Source: an uncultured Oscillospiraceae bacterium (lineage in GTDB: Bacteria; Bacillota; Clostridia; Oscillospirales; Ruminococcaceae). Taken from it: a DNA stretch of 64,000 nt. Where the stretch lies: contig CASFKY010000068.1 of the NCBI GenBank assembly GCA_949295465.1, positions 1 through 64,000 on the forward strand, given 5' to 3'. Position numbers and translations under genes: made by a program. Position 1 is the stretch's first letter. Each line of letters opens with the position of its first letter. Below, piece by piece: positions 23,956 to 32,804 of this stretch. Under the pieces are notes generated by a model. That model did no database searches. It was not told the origin of the DNA and was given only the letters and a program-made list of their open reading frames with translations.

Positions 23956-24822
23956 ATGCGAAGCGCGGATCAATGGAAGGACTATGAGCTCATCGACGCC
24001 ACCGACGGCAACCGGCTGGAGCGGTGGGGCGAGACCATCCTGGTGCGGCCCGACCCCCAGGTGGTCTGGAAAAACGAGCCGGTATCGCCCCTGTGGCGCC
24101 GGGCGGACGCGGTGTATCACCGCTCCCACAAGGGGGGCGGCAGCTGGGAGTACCGGCGGCCCCTGCCCCAGAAGTGGAAGATCGGCTACGGCAGTCTGAA
24201 ACTGGTGGTCAGCCCCACCGGCTTCAAGCACACGGGGGTGTTCCCCGAGCAGGCGGTCAACTGGGACTGGTACGCCCGCAAGATCGCCGCCGCCGGCCGC
24301 CCGGTGAAGATCCTCAACCTGTTCGGCTACACCGGCGGGGCCACCCTGGCCTGCGCCGCGGCGGGGGCCCAGGTCTGCCATGTGGACGCCTCCAAGGGCA
24401 TTGTGGCCTGGGCAAGGGAAAATGCCGCCGCCAGCGGCCTGGCCGACCGGCCGGTGCGCTGGATCGTGGATGACTGCGCCAAGTTTGTGGCCCGGGAAAA
24501 GCGCCGGGGCAGCCTGTACGACGGCATCATCATGGACCCGCCCAGCTATGGCCGGGGCCCCGGGGGCGAGGTGTGGAAGCTGGAGGACAACATCTACGAC
24601 CTCATCGCCCTGTGCGCCGGGGTGCTCAGCAAGCGGCCCCTCTTTGTGGCGGTAAACAGCTACACCACCGGCCTGAGCCCGGCGGTGATGGAGTATATCC
24701 TCAAGACCACCCTCTGCGGCCGGTACGGCGGGATCACCAGTTGCGATGAGATCGGGCTGCCGGTAAGCGCCACCGGGGGCGTGGTGCCCTGCGGGGCCAC
24801 CGCCCTCTGGGAAGAACAATAA
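23956..24822 (+). CDS. Class I SAM-dependent methyltransferase (RlmI-like)
   Basis: A 288-residue protein of the COG1092 group, related to rRNA large-subunit cytosine methyltransferases but without the N-terminal PUA domain. The region GVFPEQAVNWDWY, the AdoMet-binding LNLFGYTGGATLACAAAGA near residue 117, HVDASKG and the motif IIMDPPSYGRGPGG near residue 190 fit this group. It acts in the cytoplasm, probably on RNA, but the target base cannot be told. It lies 15 bp after glmM and 16 bp before ecfA1, so it is within the operon. Confidence 0.85.
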   Translation: MRSADQWKDYELIDATDGNRLERWGETILVRPDPQVVWKNEPVSPLWRRADAVYHRSHKGGGSWEYRRPLPQKWKIGYGSLKLVVSPTGFKHTGVFPEQAVNWDWYARKIAAAGRPVKILNLFGYTGGATLACAAAGAQVCHVDASKGIVAWARENAAASGLADRPVRWIVDDCAKFVAREKRRGSLYDGIIMDPPSYGRGPGGEVWKLEDNIYDLIALCAGVLSKRPLFVAVNSYTTGLSPAVMEYILKTTLCGRYGGITSCDEIGLPVSATGGVVPCGATALWEEQ

Positions 24823-24838
24823 AAAAGGGAAGGCTCAA

Positions 24839-25693
24839 ATGGAAAACGAGAGGAACGATACCGCCATGATCCAGGCGGATCAGGTGCGGTTCCGATACGA
24901 CCCCCACAAGGACAAATATGCGGTGGACGGCGCCAGCATCCAGATCCGCAAGGGGGAGTTTGTGGCGGTGCTGGGGGCCAACGGGTGCGGCAAATCCACC
25001 CTGGCCAAGCACTTCAACGCCATCCTGCTGCCCGAGAGCGGCACCGTCACGGTGGAGGGCATCCCCACCACCCGGGAGGACAAGGTCTACGACATCCGCC
25101 AGAAGGTGGGCATGGTGTTCCAGAACCCGGACAACCAGATCGTGGCCACCGTGGTGGAAGAGGATGTGGCCTTTGCCCTGGAAAACCTGGGTGTGCCCCC
25201 CCAAGAGATCCGCAGCCGGGTGGATGAGGCCATGAAGATGACCGGCATCTACAAGCACCGGCTCAAGGGCCCCCACAAGCTGTCGGGCGGCCAGAAGCAG
25301 CGGGTGGCCATTGCGGGCGTCATCGCCATGCGGCCGGACTGCCTGGTGCTGGACGAGTCCACCGCCATGCTGGACCCCCGGGGCCGGGAGACCGTGATGG
25401 ATACCATCCGCCGCCTCAACCGGGACTACGGCATCACGGTGGTGGCCATCACCCACTATATGGAGGAGGCCGCCCAGGCCGACCGGGTGGTGGTGATGAG
25501 CGCCGGCCGCATCGTGCTGGAGGGCACCCCCAAAGAGGTGTTCAGCCAGACCGAGCGGGTGCGGGCGCTGCGGCTGGATGTGCCCCAGGCGGCGGAACTG
25601 CGGGAGGAGCTGGTGAAGGCCGGCATCCCCATGCCCGAGGGCATCATCGACGAAGAGGAGTGCGCCCAGGCACTGTATGAACTTTTGAAATAA
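24839..25693 (+). CDS. ecfA1: ECF transporter ATPase EcfA1
   Basis: One of two ATPases of the energy-coupling factor module that powers vitamin and metal uptake by separate S-components. The 284-residue protein has Walker A GANGCGKST near residue 42, the Q-loop VFQNPDNQIVATVVEEDVAF, the ABC signature LSGGQKQRVAIAG near residue 145, Walker B CLVLDESTAMLDPRG and the switch His in AITHYMEEA. FQNPDNQ is typical of EcfA1. The frame begins at an ATG 16 bp after the methyltransferase stop; MIQADQ ten residues in is a possible alternative start. Confidence 0.93.
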   Translation: MENERNDTAMIQADQVRFRYDPHKDKYAVDGASIQIRKGEFVAVLGANGCGKSTLAKHFNAILLPESGTVTVEGIPTTREDKVYDIRQKVGMVFQNPDNQIVATVVEEDVAFALENLGVPPQEIRSRVDEAMKMTGIYKHRLKGPHKLSGGQKQRVAIAGVIAMRPDCLVLDESTAMLDPRGRETVMDTIRRLNRDYGITVVAITHYMEEAAQADRVVVMSAGRIVLEGTPKEVFSQTERVRALRLDVPQAAELREELVKAGIPMPEGIIDEEECAQALYELLK

Positions 25694-25763
25694 GCTCCTG
25701 AGAGCAGAAGTCAGGAGGGCCACGGCCCGGGGGCCGGGCCCATCCCAAAAACGAGGAAACAAT

Positions 25764-26633
25764 ATGGCAGCTATCATCAAGGTGGAAAACCTCACCCACA
25801 TCTACGGAGAGGGGATGCCCGACGCCACCGTCGCCCTGGAAGATGTGAGCTTCGAGGTGGAGGAGGGGGAATTCCTGGGGATCATCGGGTCCACCGGCAG
25901 CGGGAAGTCCACCCTTATCAGTCATTTCAACGGGATCCTGAAGCCCACCCGGGGCAAGATCTATCTGGAGGGCAGGGACATCTGGGCCGAGCCGGACAAG
26001 ATCCGCCAGGTGCGCTTTGCGGTGGGCATGGTGCAGCAGTACCCGGAGTACCAGCTCTTTGAGGAGACGGTGGCCAAGGACATCGCCTTCGGGCCCCGGA
26101 ACATGGGCCTGTCGGAGGAAAAAATCCAGGAGCAGGTGCGCCGGGCCGCCGAGTTCTGCGGCCTGGGGGAGGAACTGCTGGACCGCAGCCCCTTTGAGCT
26201 TTCCGGCGGCCAGAAGCGCCGGGCCGCCATCGCGGGGGTCATGGCCATGAATCCCCGGGTGCTGGTGCTGGACGAGCCTGCCGCCGGGCTGGACCCGGAG
26301 GGCCGGGACACCATCCTCTCCCAGATCAAGCAGTACCACAAATCCACCGGGGTGACGGTTCTGTTGGTGAGCCACTCCATGGAGGACATCGCCAAATATG
26401 CCGACCGGGTGCTGGTGATGGACCAGCACCGGGTGGCCATGCTGGACGAGGTGGCCAAGGTGTTCGCCCGGGCCGACGAACTGCTGGAGCTGGGGCTCAG
26501 CGTGCCCCAGGTGACCAAGATCTTTCTGCGGCTGCGCCGGATGGGGCTGGACATCCCCACCGACGTGTACACCGTGCCCTATGCGGTCAAGACCATTCAG
26601 GAGGCGCTGGCCGCCAAAAAGGAGGTGAGATGA
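25764..26633 (+). CDS. ecfA2: ECF transporter ATPase EcfA2
   Basis: The second ATPase of the ECF module, 289 residues. It carries Walker A GSTGSGKSTL near residue 42, the Q-loop VGMVQQYPEYQLFEETV that distinguishes EcfA2 from EcfA1, the signature FELSGGQKRRAAIAG near residue 150, Walker B VLVLDEPAAGLDPEG and HSMEDIAKYADRV. The gap of 70 bp after ecfA1 holds GAGGAAACA as ribosome site. Its stop overlaps the start of ecfT, so the pair is translationally coupled. Confidence 0.94.
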   Translation: MAAIIKVENLTHIYGEGMPDATVALEDVSFEVEEGEFLGIIGSTGSGKSTLISHFNGILKPTRGKIYLEGRDIWAEPDKIRQVRFAVGMVQQYPEYQLFEETVAKDIAFGPRNMGLSEEKIQEQVRRAAEFCGLGEELLDRSPFELSGGQKRRAAIAGVMAMNPRVLVLDEPAAGLDPEGRDTILSQIKQYHKSTGVTVLLVSHSMEDIAKYADRVLVMDQHRVAMLDEVAKVFARADELLELGLSVPQVTKIFLRLRRMGLDIPTDVYTVPYAVKTIQEALAAKKEVR

Positions 26634-27448
26634 TGCTGCGGGACATCACCATCGGGCAGCATTTTCCCGGCAATTCGGTGGTCCACCGGCTGGACCCCCG
26701 CCTGAAACTGCTGCTCACCATGGCCTATATCATCATCCTGTTCGTGGCCTCCAACCCTCTGGGATTGGTGCTGAACATCCTGGTGCTGGGGGTGCTGTAC
26801 GGCCTGAGCAAGATCCCCCTCAAGCTGATTCTCAAGAGCCTCAAGCCCATCCTGCCCATCGTGCTGTTCACCGCCCTGCTGAATCTCTTTTTCATCACCG
26901 GCACCAGCCAGCCCCTGTTGCAGCTGGGATTTCTGCGGATCTACCCGGAAGGGGTGCGCTATGCGGTGCTGATGGCGGTGCGGGTGGTGGCCCTCATTGC
27001 GGGCACCAGCCTGCTCACCTACACCACCAGCCCCATCAGCCTCACCGACGCCATCGAGCAGCTGCTGCGGCCCCTGGCCAAGCTCCACTTCCCGGTGCAT
27101 GAACTGGCCATGATGATGACCATTGCCCTGCGGTTCATCCCCACCCTCATTGAGGAGACCGAGAAGATCATGAACGCCCAGAAAGCCCGGGGCGCCATGC
27201 TGGATTCGGGCACCCTCAAGGAGCGGATGCACGCGCTGGTGCCCATCCTCATCCCCCTGTTCATCTCGGCTTTCCGCCGGGCGGACGAACTGGCCATGGC
27301 CATGGAGTGCCGCTGCTACCACGGGGGCGAGGGCCGCACCCGCCTCAAACAGCTGCGCTACGGCCGGCTGGACCTGGCCGCGGTGGCGGTGGCAGTGCTC
27401 TACTTTGTGCTGGTGCTCTCCACCCGGCTGGTGGCCAAGGGGTTCTGA
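26630..27448 (+). CDS. ecfT: ECF transporter transmembrane protein EcfT
   Basis: EcfT is the membrane scaffold that links the ATPase pair to exchangeable S-components. The 272-residue protein begins with DITIGQHFPGNSVVHRLDPRLKLL, the conserved EcfT opening (residues G, N, H, LDPR), has five to six hydrophobic helices, and contains the two Ala-Arg-Gly coupling motifs: QKARGAM near residue 185 and the MECRCYHGGEGRT segment near residue 225. ATG at 26630 overlaps the ecfA2 stop; an ATG at 26633 is equally usable. No S-component is present in this window, as expected for a group II system. Confidence 0.93.
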   Translation: MMLRDITIGQHFPGNSVVHRLDPRLKLLLTMAYIIILFVASNPLGLVLNILVLGVLYGLSKIPLKLILKSLKPILPIVLFTALLNLFFITGTSQPLLQLGFLRIYPEGVRYAVLMAVRVVALIAGTSLLTYTTSPISLTDAIEQLLRPLAKLHFPVHELAMMMTIALRFIPTLIEETEKIMNAQKARGAMLDSGTLKERMHALVPILIPLFISAFRRADELAMAMECRCYHGGEGRTRLKQLRYGRLDLAAVAVAVLYFVLVLSTRLVAKGF

Positions 27449-27450
27449 CC

Positions 27451-28209
27451 ATGAACATCCTGCTCACCCTCAGCTTCAAGGGCACCGCCTACCACGGCTT
27501 TCAGGTGCAGAAAAACGGGGTCACGGTGGCGGGGGTCTTTCAGGAGGCCCTGGCCTCGTTGCTGGGCTTGCGGCCCGACATCAAGGGCTGCGGCCGCACC
27601 GACGCCGGCGTCCATGCCCTGAAATATGCCCTGAATTTCTGGTGCGAGGGGCTGAACCTCCCCCTGGAAAAGCTGCCTCTGGCCCTGAATTTCCGGCTGC
27701 CGCCGGACATCCGGGTGCTGAAGGCCCAGCAGGTGCCCGAGGGCTTCCACGCCCGCTACTCCGCCCACTGGAAGACCTACTGCTATCGCATCTGGAACAG
27801 CCCGGTGGAGAGCCCCTTTGAGGCGGAATACTCCCACCGGGTCTCGCCGCCTCTGGACCTGGAGGTCATGGAGGCAACCGCCGCCCGGCTGACGGGCCGG
27901 CACGACTTTTCCCCCTTCTGTTCGGCGGGCTCCTCGGTGGCCGAAAGGGGAGATACCGTCCGCACCCTGCGGGCCTGCCGGGTCCAAAGGCAGGGCAGCC
28001 GGGTGCTGCTCACCTTCACGGCGGACGGCTACCTCTACAACATGGTGCGGATTTTGTCCGGCACCCTGGTGGAGGCGGGGCTGGGCAAGCGCAGCCCGGA
28101 GAGTGTGGAGGAGATCTTCCGCCAGAAAAAGCGCAGCCTGGCCGGGCCCACCCTGCCCGCCAAGGGGCTGTTCCTTGTGGATGTGGAGTACCCCGGCCTG
28201 GAACTCTGA
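27451..28209 (+). CDS. truA: tRNA pseudouridine(38-40) synthase
   Basis: TruA isomerises uridines 38-40 in the anticodon arm of tRNAs. The 252-residue protein shows the family start ILLTLSFKGTAYHGFQVQ, the catalytic Asp in GCGRTDAGVHA near residue 51, RYSAHWKTYCYRIWN and the C-terminal RLTGRHDFSPFCSAG and NMVRILSGTLVEAGLGKR motifs. It follows ecfT by 2 bp, a gene order (ecfA1-ecfA2-ecfT-truA) seen in many Firmicutes. A 51-bp gap with a new ribosome site separates it from the DUF5711 gene. Confidence 0.95.
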   Translation: MNILLTLSFKGTAYHGFQVQKNGVTVAGVFQEALASLLGLRPDIKGCGRTDAGVHALKYALNFWCEGLNLPLEKLPLALNFRLPPDIRVLKAQQVPEGFHARYSAHWKTYCYRIWNSPVESPFEAEYSHRVSPPLDLEVMEATAARLTGRHDFSPFCSAGSSVAERGDTVRTLRACRVQRQGSRVLLTFTADGYLYNMVRILSGTLVEAGLGKRSPESVEEIFRQKKRSLAGPTLPAKGLFLVDVEYPGLEL

Positions 28210-28260
28210 CACGATTTATACACTTCTTGGTGATACAATACCCGAAAGGAGGGCAAATGG

Positions 28261-29664
28261 ATGGCAGAAGAACGGTTCCCGGGCGCCCGGACGCCCGAAA
28301 ACGCCGGTTCCGCCCCGCCGGATGACAGCCGGTGGGAGAGCGGAGCCTCGGTCAGCTTCCGGCCCTCCCCCGCCGGGGATCAAAGCGGCTCTCCGCCGCC
28401 CGCCCGGCCTTCCGGGCCGCCCGGCGGAGCCGCAGGCACTGCCCCGGGGGGCGAAGGGGCAGGGCAGGAGAACCCCGGCCCCCTCAAAACCAACCGGGTC
28501 ATCCGGCTGGCCCAGGTGCGCCGCCGGCGCAACGCCCGGCGGCTGCGGCTGCTGGTGGGGGTGACCCTGGCCCTCACCCTGGCTCTGGCCTGGGCGCTGG
28601 GGGCGCTGGCGCCCTCACTGGGAGCCCTGTCCGATCTGGCCGATACCATCCGCATCGGGCTCACCCCCGGCGAAGGGTTCCCGGTCAAGACCAACATTCC
28701 CCAGATCCTCCAGCTGGAGGAGCTGAGCGGCGGCTTTGTGGAGCTGGGCGAACAGGACCTGGTGCTCTACTCGGCCTCGGGGGCCCAGCTGCGCAGCATC
28801 CAGCACAACTACTCCCGCCCGGCGCTGGCCGCCGGCCGCACCCGCTTTTGCGTCTATGCCCGATCGGGCAATGAGCTGCGGGTGGAGAGCCGCAGCCGCA
28901 CCCTCTACACCAAAATGACCGATTCCCCCCTGCTGCTCTGCGCCATGAGCCAGGACGGAGGCCTGGCGGTGGTGACCCGCTCGGCCCGGTATGCGGCCCA
29001 GGTCTCGGTCTACTCCTCCAGCATGGAATATCTCTACGGGTGGAGCCCCAGCGACAAGGAGGGCACCCCCTGCCTGGCCGCCTTTTCGGACAGCGGCAAA
29101 AAGCTGGCGGTGGCCTGCCTGAAGGCCCAGGACGGGCAGCTGGTGAGCGGTATCTATTTTTTGGATACCGAAAAGACCAGTCAGCCGGTATCCTCCCCGG
29201 AGGTGGCCTCGGTTCCCTTGCAGATGTCCTGGCTGGATTCGGCCCAGCTTCTGGTGATCTACCAGGACCGGGCGGCGGTGTACAACGCACTCACCGGCGA
29301 GGAAAAATACAGCTATGACTTCGGGGGCGAAAGCCTGCTTTCGGCCTCCATCAGCGGCAAAAACGCGGCGCTGCTCTTCTCGGGCGGCACCGGCACCTTC
29401 CAGGACCATCTGGTGATCCTGGATGATCGGATGCGGACCCAGGCGGATCTCTCCCCGGAGGGAGAGGGAAACCAGGTGGTCTGTACCCGCACCGCCGCAT
29501 ATATTCTGGAAGAGAGCGCCGTGCGGGCATATACGCTGGACGGCGAGGAAAAATGGACGGTGGAGACCAGCGAAAAGCCGCTGGCTTTGCTGGACGCCAA
29601 AAAGCTGCTGCTTTTTACCGGCCAGCAGGCGGACGTGCTGCAGCCGCCCGCCTCTTCCAATTGA
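28261..29664 (+). CDS. DUF5711 family membrane-anchored protein
   Basis: A 467-residue protein of the DUF5711 type found in Clostridia, function unknown. Residues 1-75 are Pro/Gly/Ser-rich and disordered, followed by a basic patch (VRRRRNARRLRLLV) and one transmembrane helix at about 100-120, so the N terminus is inside and the rest outside. The external region is made of repeated strand pairs (for example QDLVLYSASGAQLRSI, NELRVESRSRTLYTKM, AAYILEESAVRAYTLDGEEKW) that look like a beta-propeller. AAAGGAGGG precedes the ATG. It is followed by cvpA and the ClpE-like gene in the same direction. Confidence 0.75.
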   Translation: MAEERFPGARTPENAGSAPPDDSRWESGASVSFRPSPAGDQSGSPPPARPSGPPGGAAGTAPGGEGAGQENPGPLKTNRVIRLAQVRRRRNARRLRLLVGVTLALTLALAWALGALAPSLGALSDLADTIRIGLTPGEGFPVKTNIPQILQLEELSGGFVELGEQDLVLYSASGAQLRSIQHNYSRPALAAGRTRFCVYARSGNELRVESRSRTLYTKMTDSPLLLCAMSQDGGLAVVTRSARYAAQVSVYSSSMEYLYGWSPSDKEGTPCLAAFSDSGKKLAVACLKAQDGQLVSGIYFLDTEKTSQPVSSPEVASVPLQMSWLDSAQLLVIYQDRAAVYNALTGEEKYSYDFGGESLLSASISGKNAALLFSGGTGTFQDHLVILDDRMRTQADLSPEGEGNQVVCTRTAAYILEESAVRAYTLDGEEKWTVETSEKPLALLDAKKLLLFTGQQADVLQPPASSN

Positions 29665-29717
29665 CGGGGTGACCAGCTTTTTGGCCGGCGCCCCAAGAGG
29701 GGAAAGAAAGGAGTTCC

Positions 29718-30395
29718 ATGAGCGCATCCCTGATTCTTGATCTGGTCCTGCTGGCGCTGGTGCTGGCGGTGGCCTTTGGCTATGCCCGCAAGGGCTTTCT
29801 GGCGGGGCTGATCCAGTTCGCGGGTAACCTGGCCAGCCTGGTGGGGGCGGTGCTGCTGTCCCAGTGGGCGGCCCCCCAGCTCTTTGAAAAATTTCTGCGG
29901 CCCGGCTGTCTCTCCCAGGTGGAGCAGACCATCCAGGAGACCGGCGGGGTGGACCTGGAGGCCCTGATCGAAAAATACGCGGGTTTTTTGCCTGAGAGTT
30001 TCCGCCAGAGCCTGACCCAGAGCGTCCAGGGCCTGGCGGATTCCCAGGCGCCCGGCCTGGCCGACCAGATCGTCAGCCAGGTGCTGGAGCCTCTCACCAC
30101 CCCCATGATCTCTCTGGTGCTCTTTTTTGTGGCGCTGGCGCTCTTCCGGCTGGTGGTGGGCTTTTTGGTGGCTGTGCTGCGGGGGGCCAACCGCATCCCG
30201 GTGCTGGGGGGCGTCAACCGAACCATGGGCTTCGGGCTGGGGCTGCTGGCAGGGCTCGTCGACGTGTATATCGTGCTGTGCATCCTGTTCGCCCTCATGA
30301 CCCTCACCGCCGGCCAGCTCACCTGGCTCAACCAGGAGGCCCTGGGGGGCAGCTGGTGCCTGCGGATCTTCAACGACATCAATCCCTTTTTATAA
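29718..30395 (+). CDS. CvpA family protein
   Basis: A 225-residue inner-membrane protein of the CvpA/colicin V production family. Hydrophobic helices lie at about residues 5-20, 30-50, 120-150 and 170-200; the family motif is seen in LVLLALVLAVAFGYARKGFL and in NRIPVLGGVNRTMGFGLGLLAGLVD (key residues N, P, N, G) near residue 160. The ends of the first loop are polar and longer than in enterobacterial CvpA. AAGGAGTTCC precedes the ATG. It sits between DUF5711 and the Clp ATPase, 53 and 60 bp apart. Cell-envelope or biofilm roles are known for relatives. Confidence 0.82.
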   Translation: MSASLILDLVLLALVLAVAFGYARKGFLAGLIQFAGNLASLVGAVLLSQWAAPQLFEKFLRPGCLSQVEQTIQETGGVDLEALIEKYAGFLPESFRQSLTQSVQGLADSQAPGLADQIVSQVLEPLTTPMISLVLFFVALALFRLVVGFLVAVLRGANRIPVLGGVNRTMGFGLGLLAGLVDVYIVLCILFALMTLTAGQLTWLNQEALGGSWCLRIFNDINPFL

Positions 30396-30455
30396 AGTAT
30401 GGATTGGTCCCGGCCGGGAGGGCCGGGGCCGTCCCGAAAGGAAGCGAATCCCAAT

Positions 30456-32738
30456 ATGCTGTGTGTACGGTGCAAAAAAAGGCAGGCCATTGTCTTTATC
30501 CAAAGGCAGGAAAACGGGCAGACCAAGAGCGAGGGCTACTGCCTCACCTGCGCCCAGGAGCTGGGCATCAAGCCGGTGACTGACCTGATGAAGCAGTTCG
30601 GCGTGAGCCAGGACGACCTGGAAAACATGGAAGAAAAAATGAACGAGTATATGGAGGAGACCGGCGGTATGCCCGGCCTGCCCTTTGGGATGATGAATCC
30701 CGGCGAAAGCGAGAGCGAGGGAGAGGGCGAAGAGGGCTTTACCCCCGGCGGCAGCGCCACCTTCCCCTTCGGCATCGGCGCCAAAAAGGAGAAGGGAGAG
30801 GACAAGGGCAAAGAGGAGAAAGGCCGGCCCAAGCGCAAATTCCTGGACACCTACTGTGAAAACCTGACCCGCAAGGCCCAGGAGGGCAAGATCGACAACA
30901 TCATCGGCCGGGACAAGGAGATCTACCGCACCATCCAGATTCTCTGCCGCCGCCAGAAGAACAACCCCTGCCTCATCGGTGAGGCCGGCGTGGGCAAAAC
31001 CGCCATTGCCGAGGGCATTGCCCAGCGCATCGCCCAGGGCCAGGTGCCCGCTCGCCTCCAGGACAAGGAGCTCTATCTGCTGGATCTGACCGCTCTGGTG
31101 GCCGGCACTCAGTTCCGGGGCCAGTTTGAGCAGCGGGTCAAGGGGCTCATCAACGAGGTGAAGAAGGCGGGCAATGTGATCCTCTTCATCGATGAGATCC
31201 ACAACATCACCGGCGCCGGGGAGAGCGAGGGGGCCATGAATGCGGCCAACATCCTCAAGCCCGCCCTCAGCCGGGGCGAGATCCAGGTGATCGGCGCCAC
31301 CACCTTTACCGAGTACCGCAAGTACATCGAGAAGGACCAGGCCCTGGAGCGCCGGTTCCAGCCGGTGAAGGTGGAGGAGCCCAGCATTGCCGACACCATC
31401 TCGGTGATCCAGGGCATCAAGGGCTATTACGAAAAGCACCACCATGTACAGGTGCCCAAGGAGCTGGTGCCCGCCCTGGTGAATCTCAGCGAGCGGTACA
31501 TCACCGACCGCTTTTTGCCCGACAAGGCCATCGACCTGCTGGATGAATCCTGTGCCTGCTGCAACCTGCGTCACCCCGAGATCACCAACTGGCTGAACCA
31601 GAAAAAGAAGATCGAGGAGCTGGAACAACAGGTGGCCGGCCTGGAGCAGACCGACACCGACCAGCCTCTGGACTACGAAAAACTGGCCAACCTGCGCACA
31701 GAGCTGGCCCGCCTGAAGGAAGAACTGCCCAACCTGGAAAACCAGGTAAACCAGATCCAGGTGAGTCTGGAGGATGTGGCCCGGGTGATCGAACTCTGGA
31801 CCGGCATCCCTGCGGTGAAGATCAAGGAGACCGAGTTCACCAAGCTGCTGAGCCTGGAGGCCAATCTGAAAAAGCACATCATCGGCCAGGACGAGGCGGT
31901 GGAGGCGGTGGCCCGGGCCATCCGCCGCAGCCGGGCAGACCTGTCCCAGCGCAAGCGGCCGGCCAGCTTCATCTTTGTGGGCCCCACCGGCGTGGGCAAG
32001 ACCGAGCTGGTCAAGCAGCTGGCCAGCGAGCTCTTTGACACGGTGGACCCGCTGGTGCGGCTGGACATGACCGAGTTTATGGAAAAATACGCGGTCAGCC
32101 GCTTGATCGGCTCCCCTCCGGGCTATGTGGGCTATGAGGAGGCCGGCCAGCTCACCGAAAAGGTGCGCCGCCACCCCTACAGCGTGGTGCTCTTTGACGA
32201 GATCGAAAAGGCCCACCCGGACGTGATGAACCTGCTGCTCCAGATTCTGGACGAGGGCAAGATCAACGACGCCCAGGGCCGCACGGTGGATTTCTCCAAC
32301 ACGGTCATCTGCATGACCTCCAACGCGGGCAGCAGCGACCGGGTGGGGGAGACCGGCTTCAACAAGACCCCCGAGCAGATCAGCGAGAACAAGGCCCGCA
32401 AAGCCCTGAGCGATTTCCTGAGGCCGGAGTTCCTGGGCCGGGTGGACGAGGTGATCGTCTTCAAGCCCCTCTCCCAGGAATCCCTGGAGAAGATCGCCGC
32501 CCTCACCCTGGAGGAATACCGGGAGCCCCTCAAACGCAAGGGGGCCGAGCTGAGCTATACCCCCGAGGCCCTGGGAGCCATTGTGGCCGAGGCCTCCGGC
32601 GGCAAGTTCGGCGCCCGGGACATCCGCCGGGTCATCCGCCGCCAGGTGGAGGACCCCCTGGCCCAGAAGGTGGTGGAGGGTACCCTGGGCAGCCAGGTGA
32701 AACTGGACGCCCGGGAGGGCAGCCTGGTGCTGGAATAA
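30456..32738 (+). CDS. clpE: Clp protease ATP-binding subunit, ClpE-like
   Basis: A 760-residue Hsp100 chaperone with two AAA+ modules that unfolds proteins for ClpP. In place of the Clp_N repeats it has a four-Cys zinc finger (Cys3, Cys6, Cys29, Cys32), as in ClpE of Gram-positive bacteria. A Glu/Gly/Lys-rich linker (residues ~80-125) follows. Walker A motifs are GEAGVGKTA near residue 170 and GPTGVGKTE near residue 510; the middle domain near residues 385-435 is a Glu/Leu coiled coil. The C terminus is the usual ClpB-D2-small domain. AAAGGAAGC precedes the ATG. CtsR sites were not seen upstream. It lacks an adjacent mcsAB pair. Confidence 0.9.
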   Translation: MLCVRCKKRQAIVFIQRQENGQTKSEGYCLTCAQELGIKPVTDLMKQFGVSQDDLENMEEKMNEYMEETGGMPGLPFGMMNPGESESEGEGEEGFTPGGSATFPFGIGAKKEKGEDKGKEEKGRPKRKFLDTYCENLTRKAQEGKIDNIIGRDKEIYRTIQILCRRQKNNPCLIGEAGVGKTAIAEGIAQRIAQGQVPARLQDKELYLLDLTALVAGTQFRGQFEQRVKGLINEVKKAGNVILFIDEIHNITGAGESEGAMNAANILKPALSRGEIQVIGATTFTEYRKYIEKDQALERRFQPVKVEEPSIADTISVIQGIKGYYEKHHHVQVPKELVPALVNLSERYITDRFLPDKAIDLLDESCACCNLRHPEITNWLNQKKKIEELEQQVAGLEQTDTDQPLDYEKLANLRTELARLKEELPNLENQVNQIQVSLEDVARVIELWTGIPAVKIKETEFTKLLSLEANLKKHIIGQDEAVEAVARAIRRSRADLSQRKRPASFIFVGPTGVGKTELVKQLASELFDTVDPLVRLDMTEFMEKYAVSRLIGSPPGYVGYEEAGQLTEKVRRHPYSVVLFDEIEKAHPDVMNLLLQILDEGKINDAQGRTVDFSNTVICMTSNAGSSDRVGETGFNKTPEQISENKARKALSDFLRPEFLGRVDEVIVFKPLSQESLEKIAALTLEEYREPLKRKGAELSYTPEALGAIVAEASGGKFGARDIRRVIRRQVEDPLAQKVVEGTLGSQVKLDAREGSLVLE

Positions 32739-32750
32739 ACCCCAAAGTAA

Positions 32751-32790
32751 AAAAGGCGCCCCGCGGAAGATTCCGCGGGGCGCCTTTTTT
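32751..32790. terminator. Bidirectional terminator
   Basis: A perfect 16-bp stem (AAAAGGCGCCCCGCGG and complement) with flanking A and T runs lies between the convergent clpE-like and beta-glucuronidase genes. Confidence 0.9.
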
Positions 32791-32804
32791 GAGAGAAGCC
32801 CGGC

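Noticed and set aside
22501-24819. A 772-codon open frame antisense to glmM and the methyltransferase
   Set aside because: Same shadow effect; His/Gly/Gln-rich product without recognisable features.
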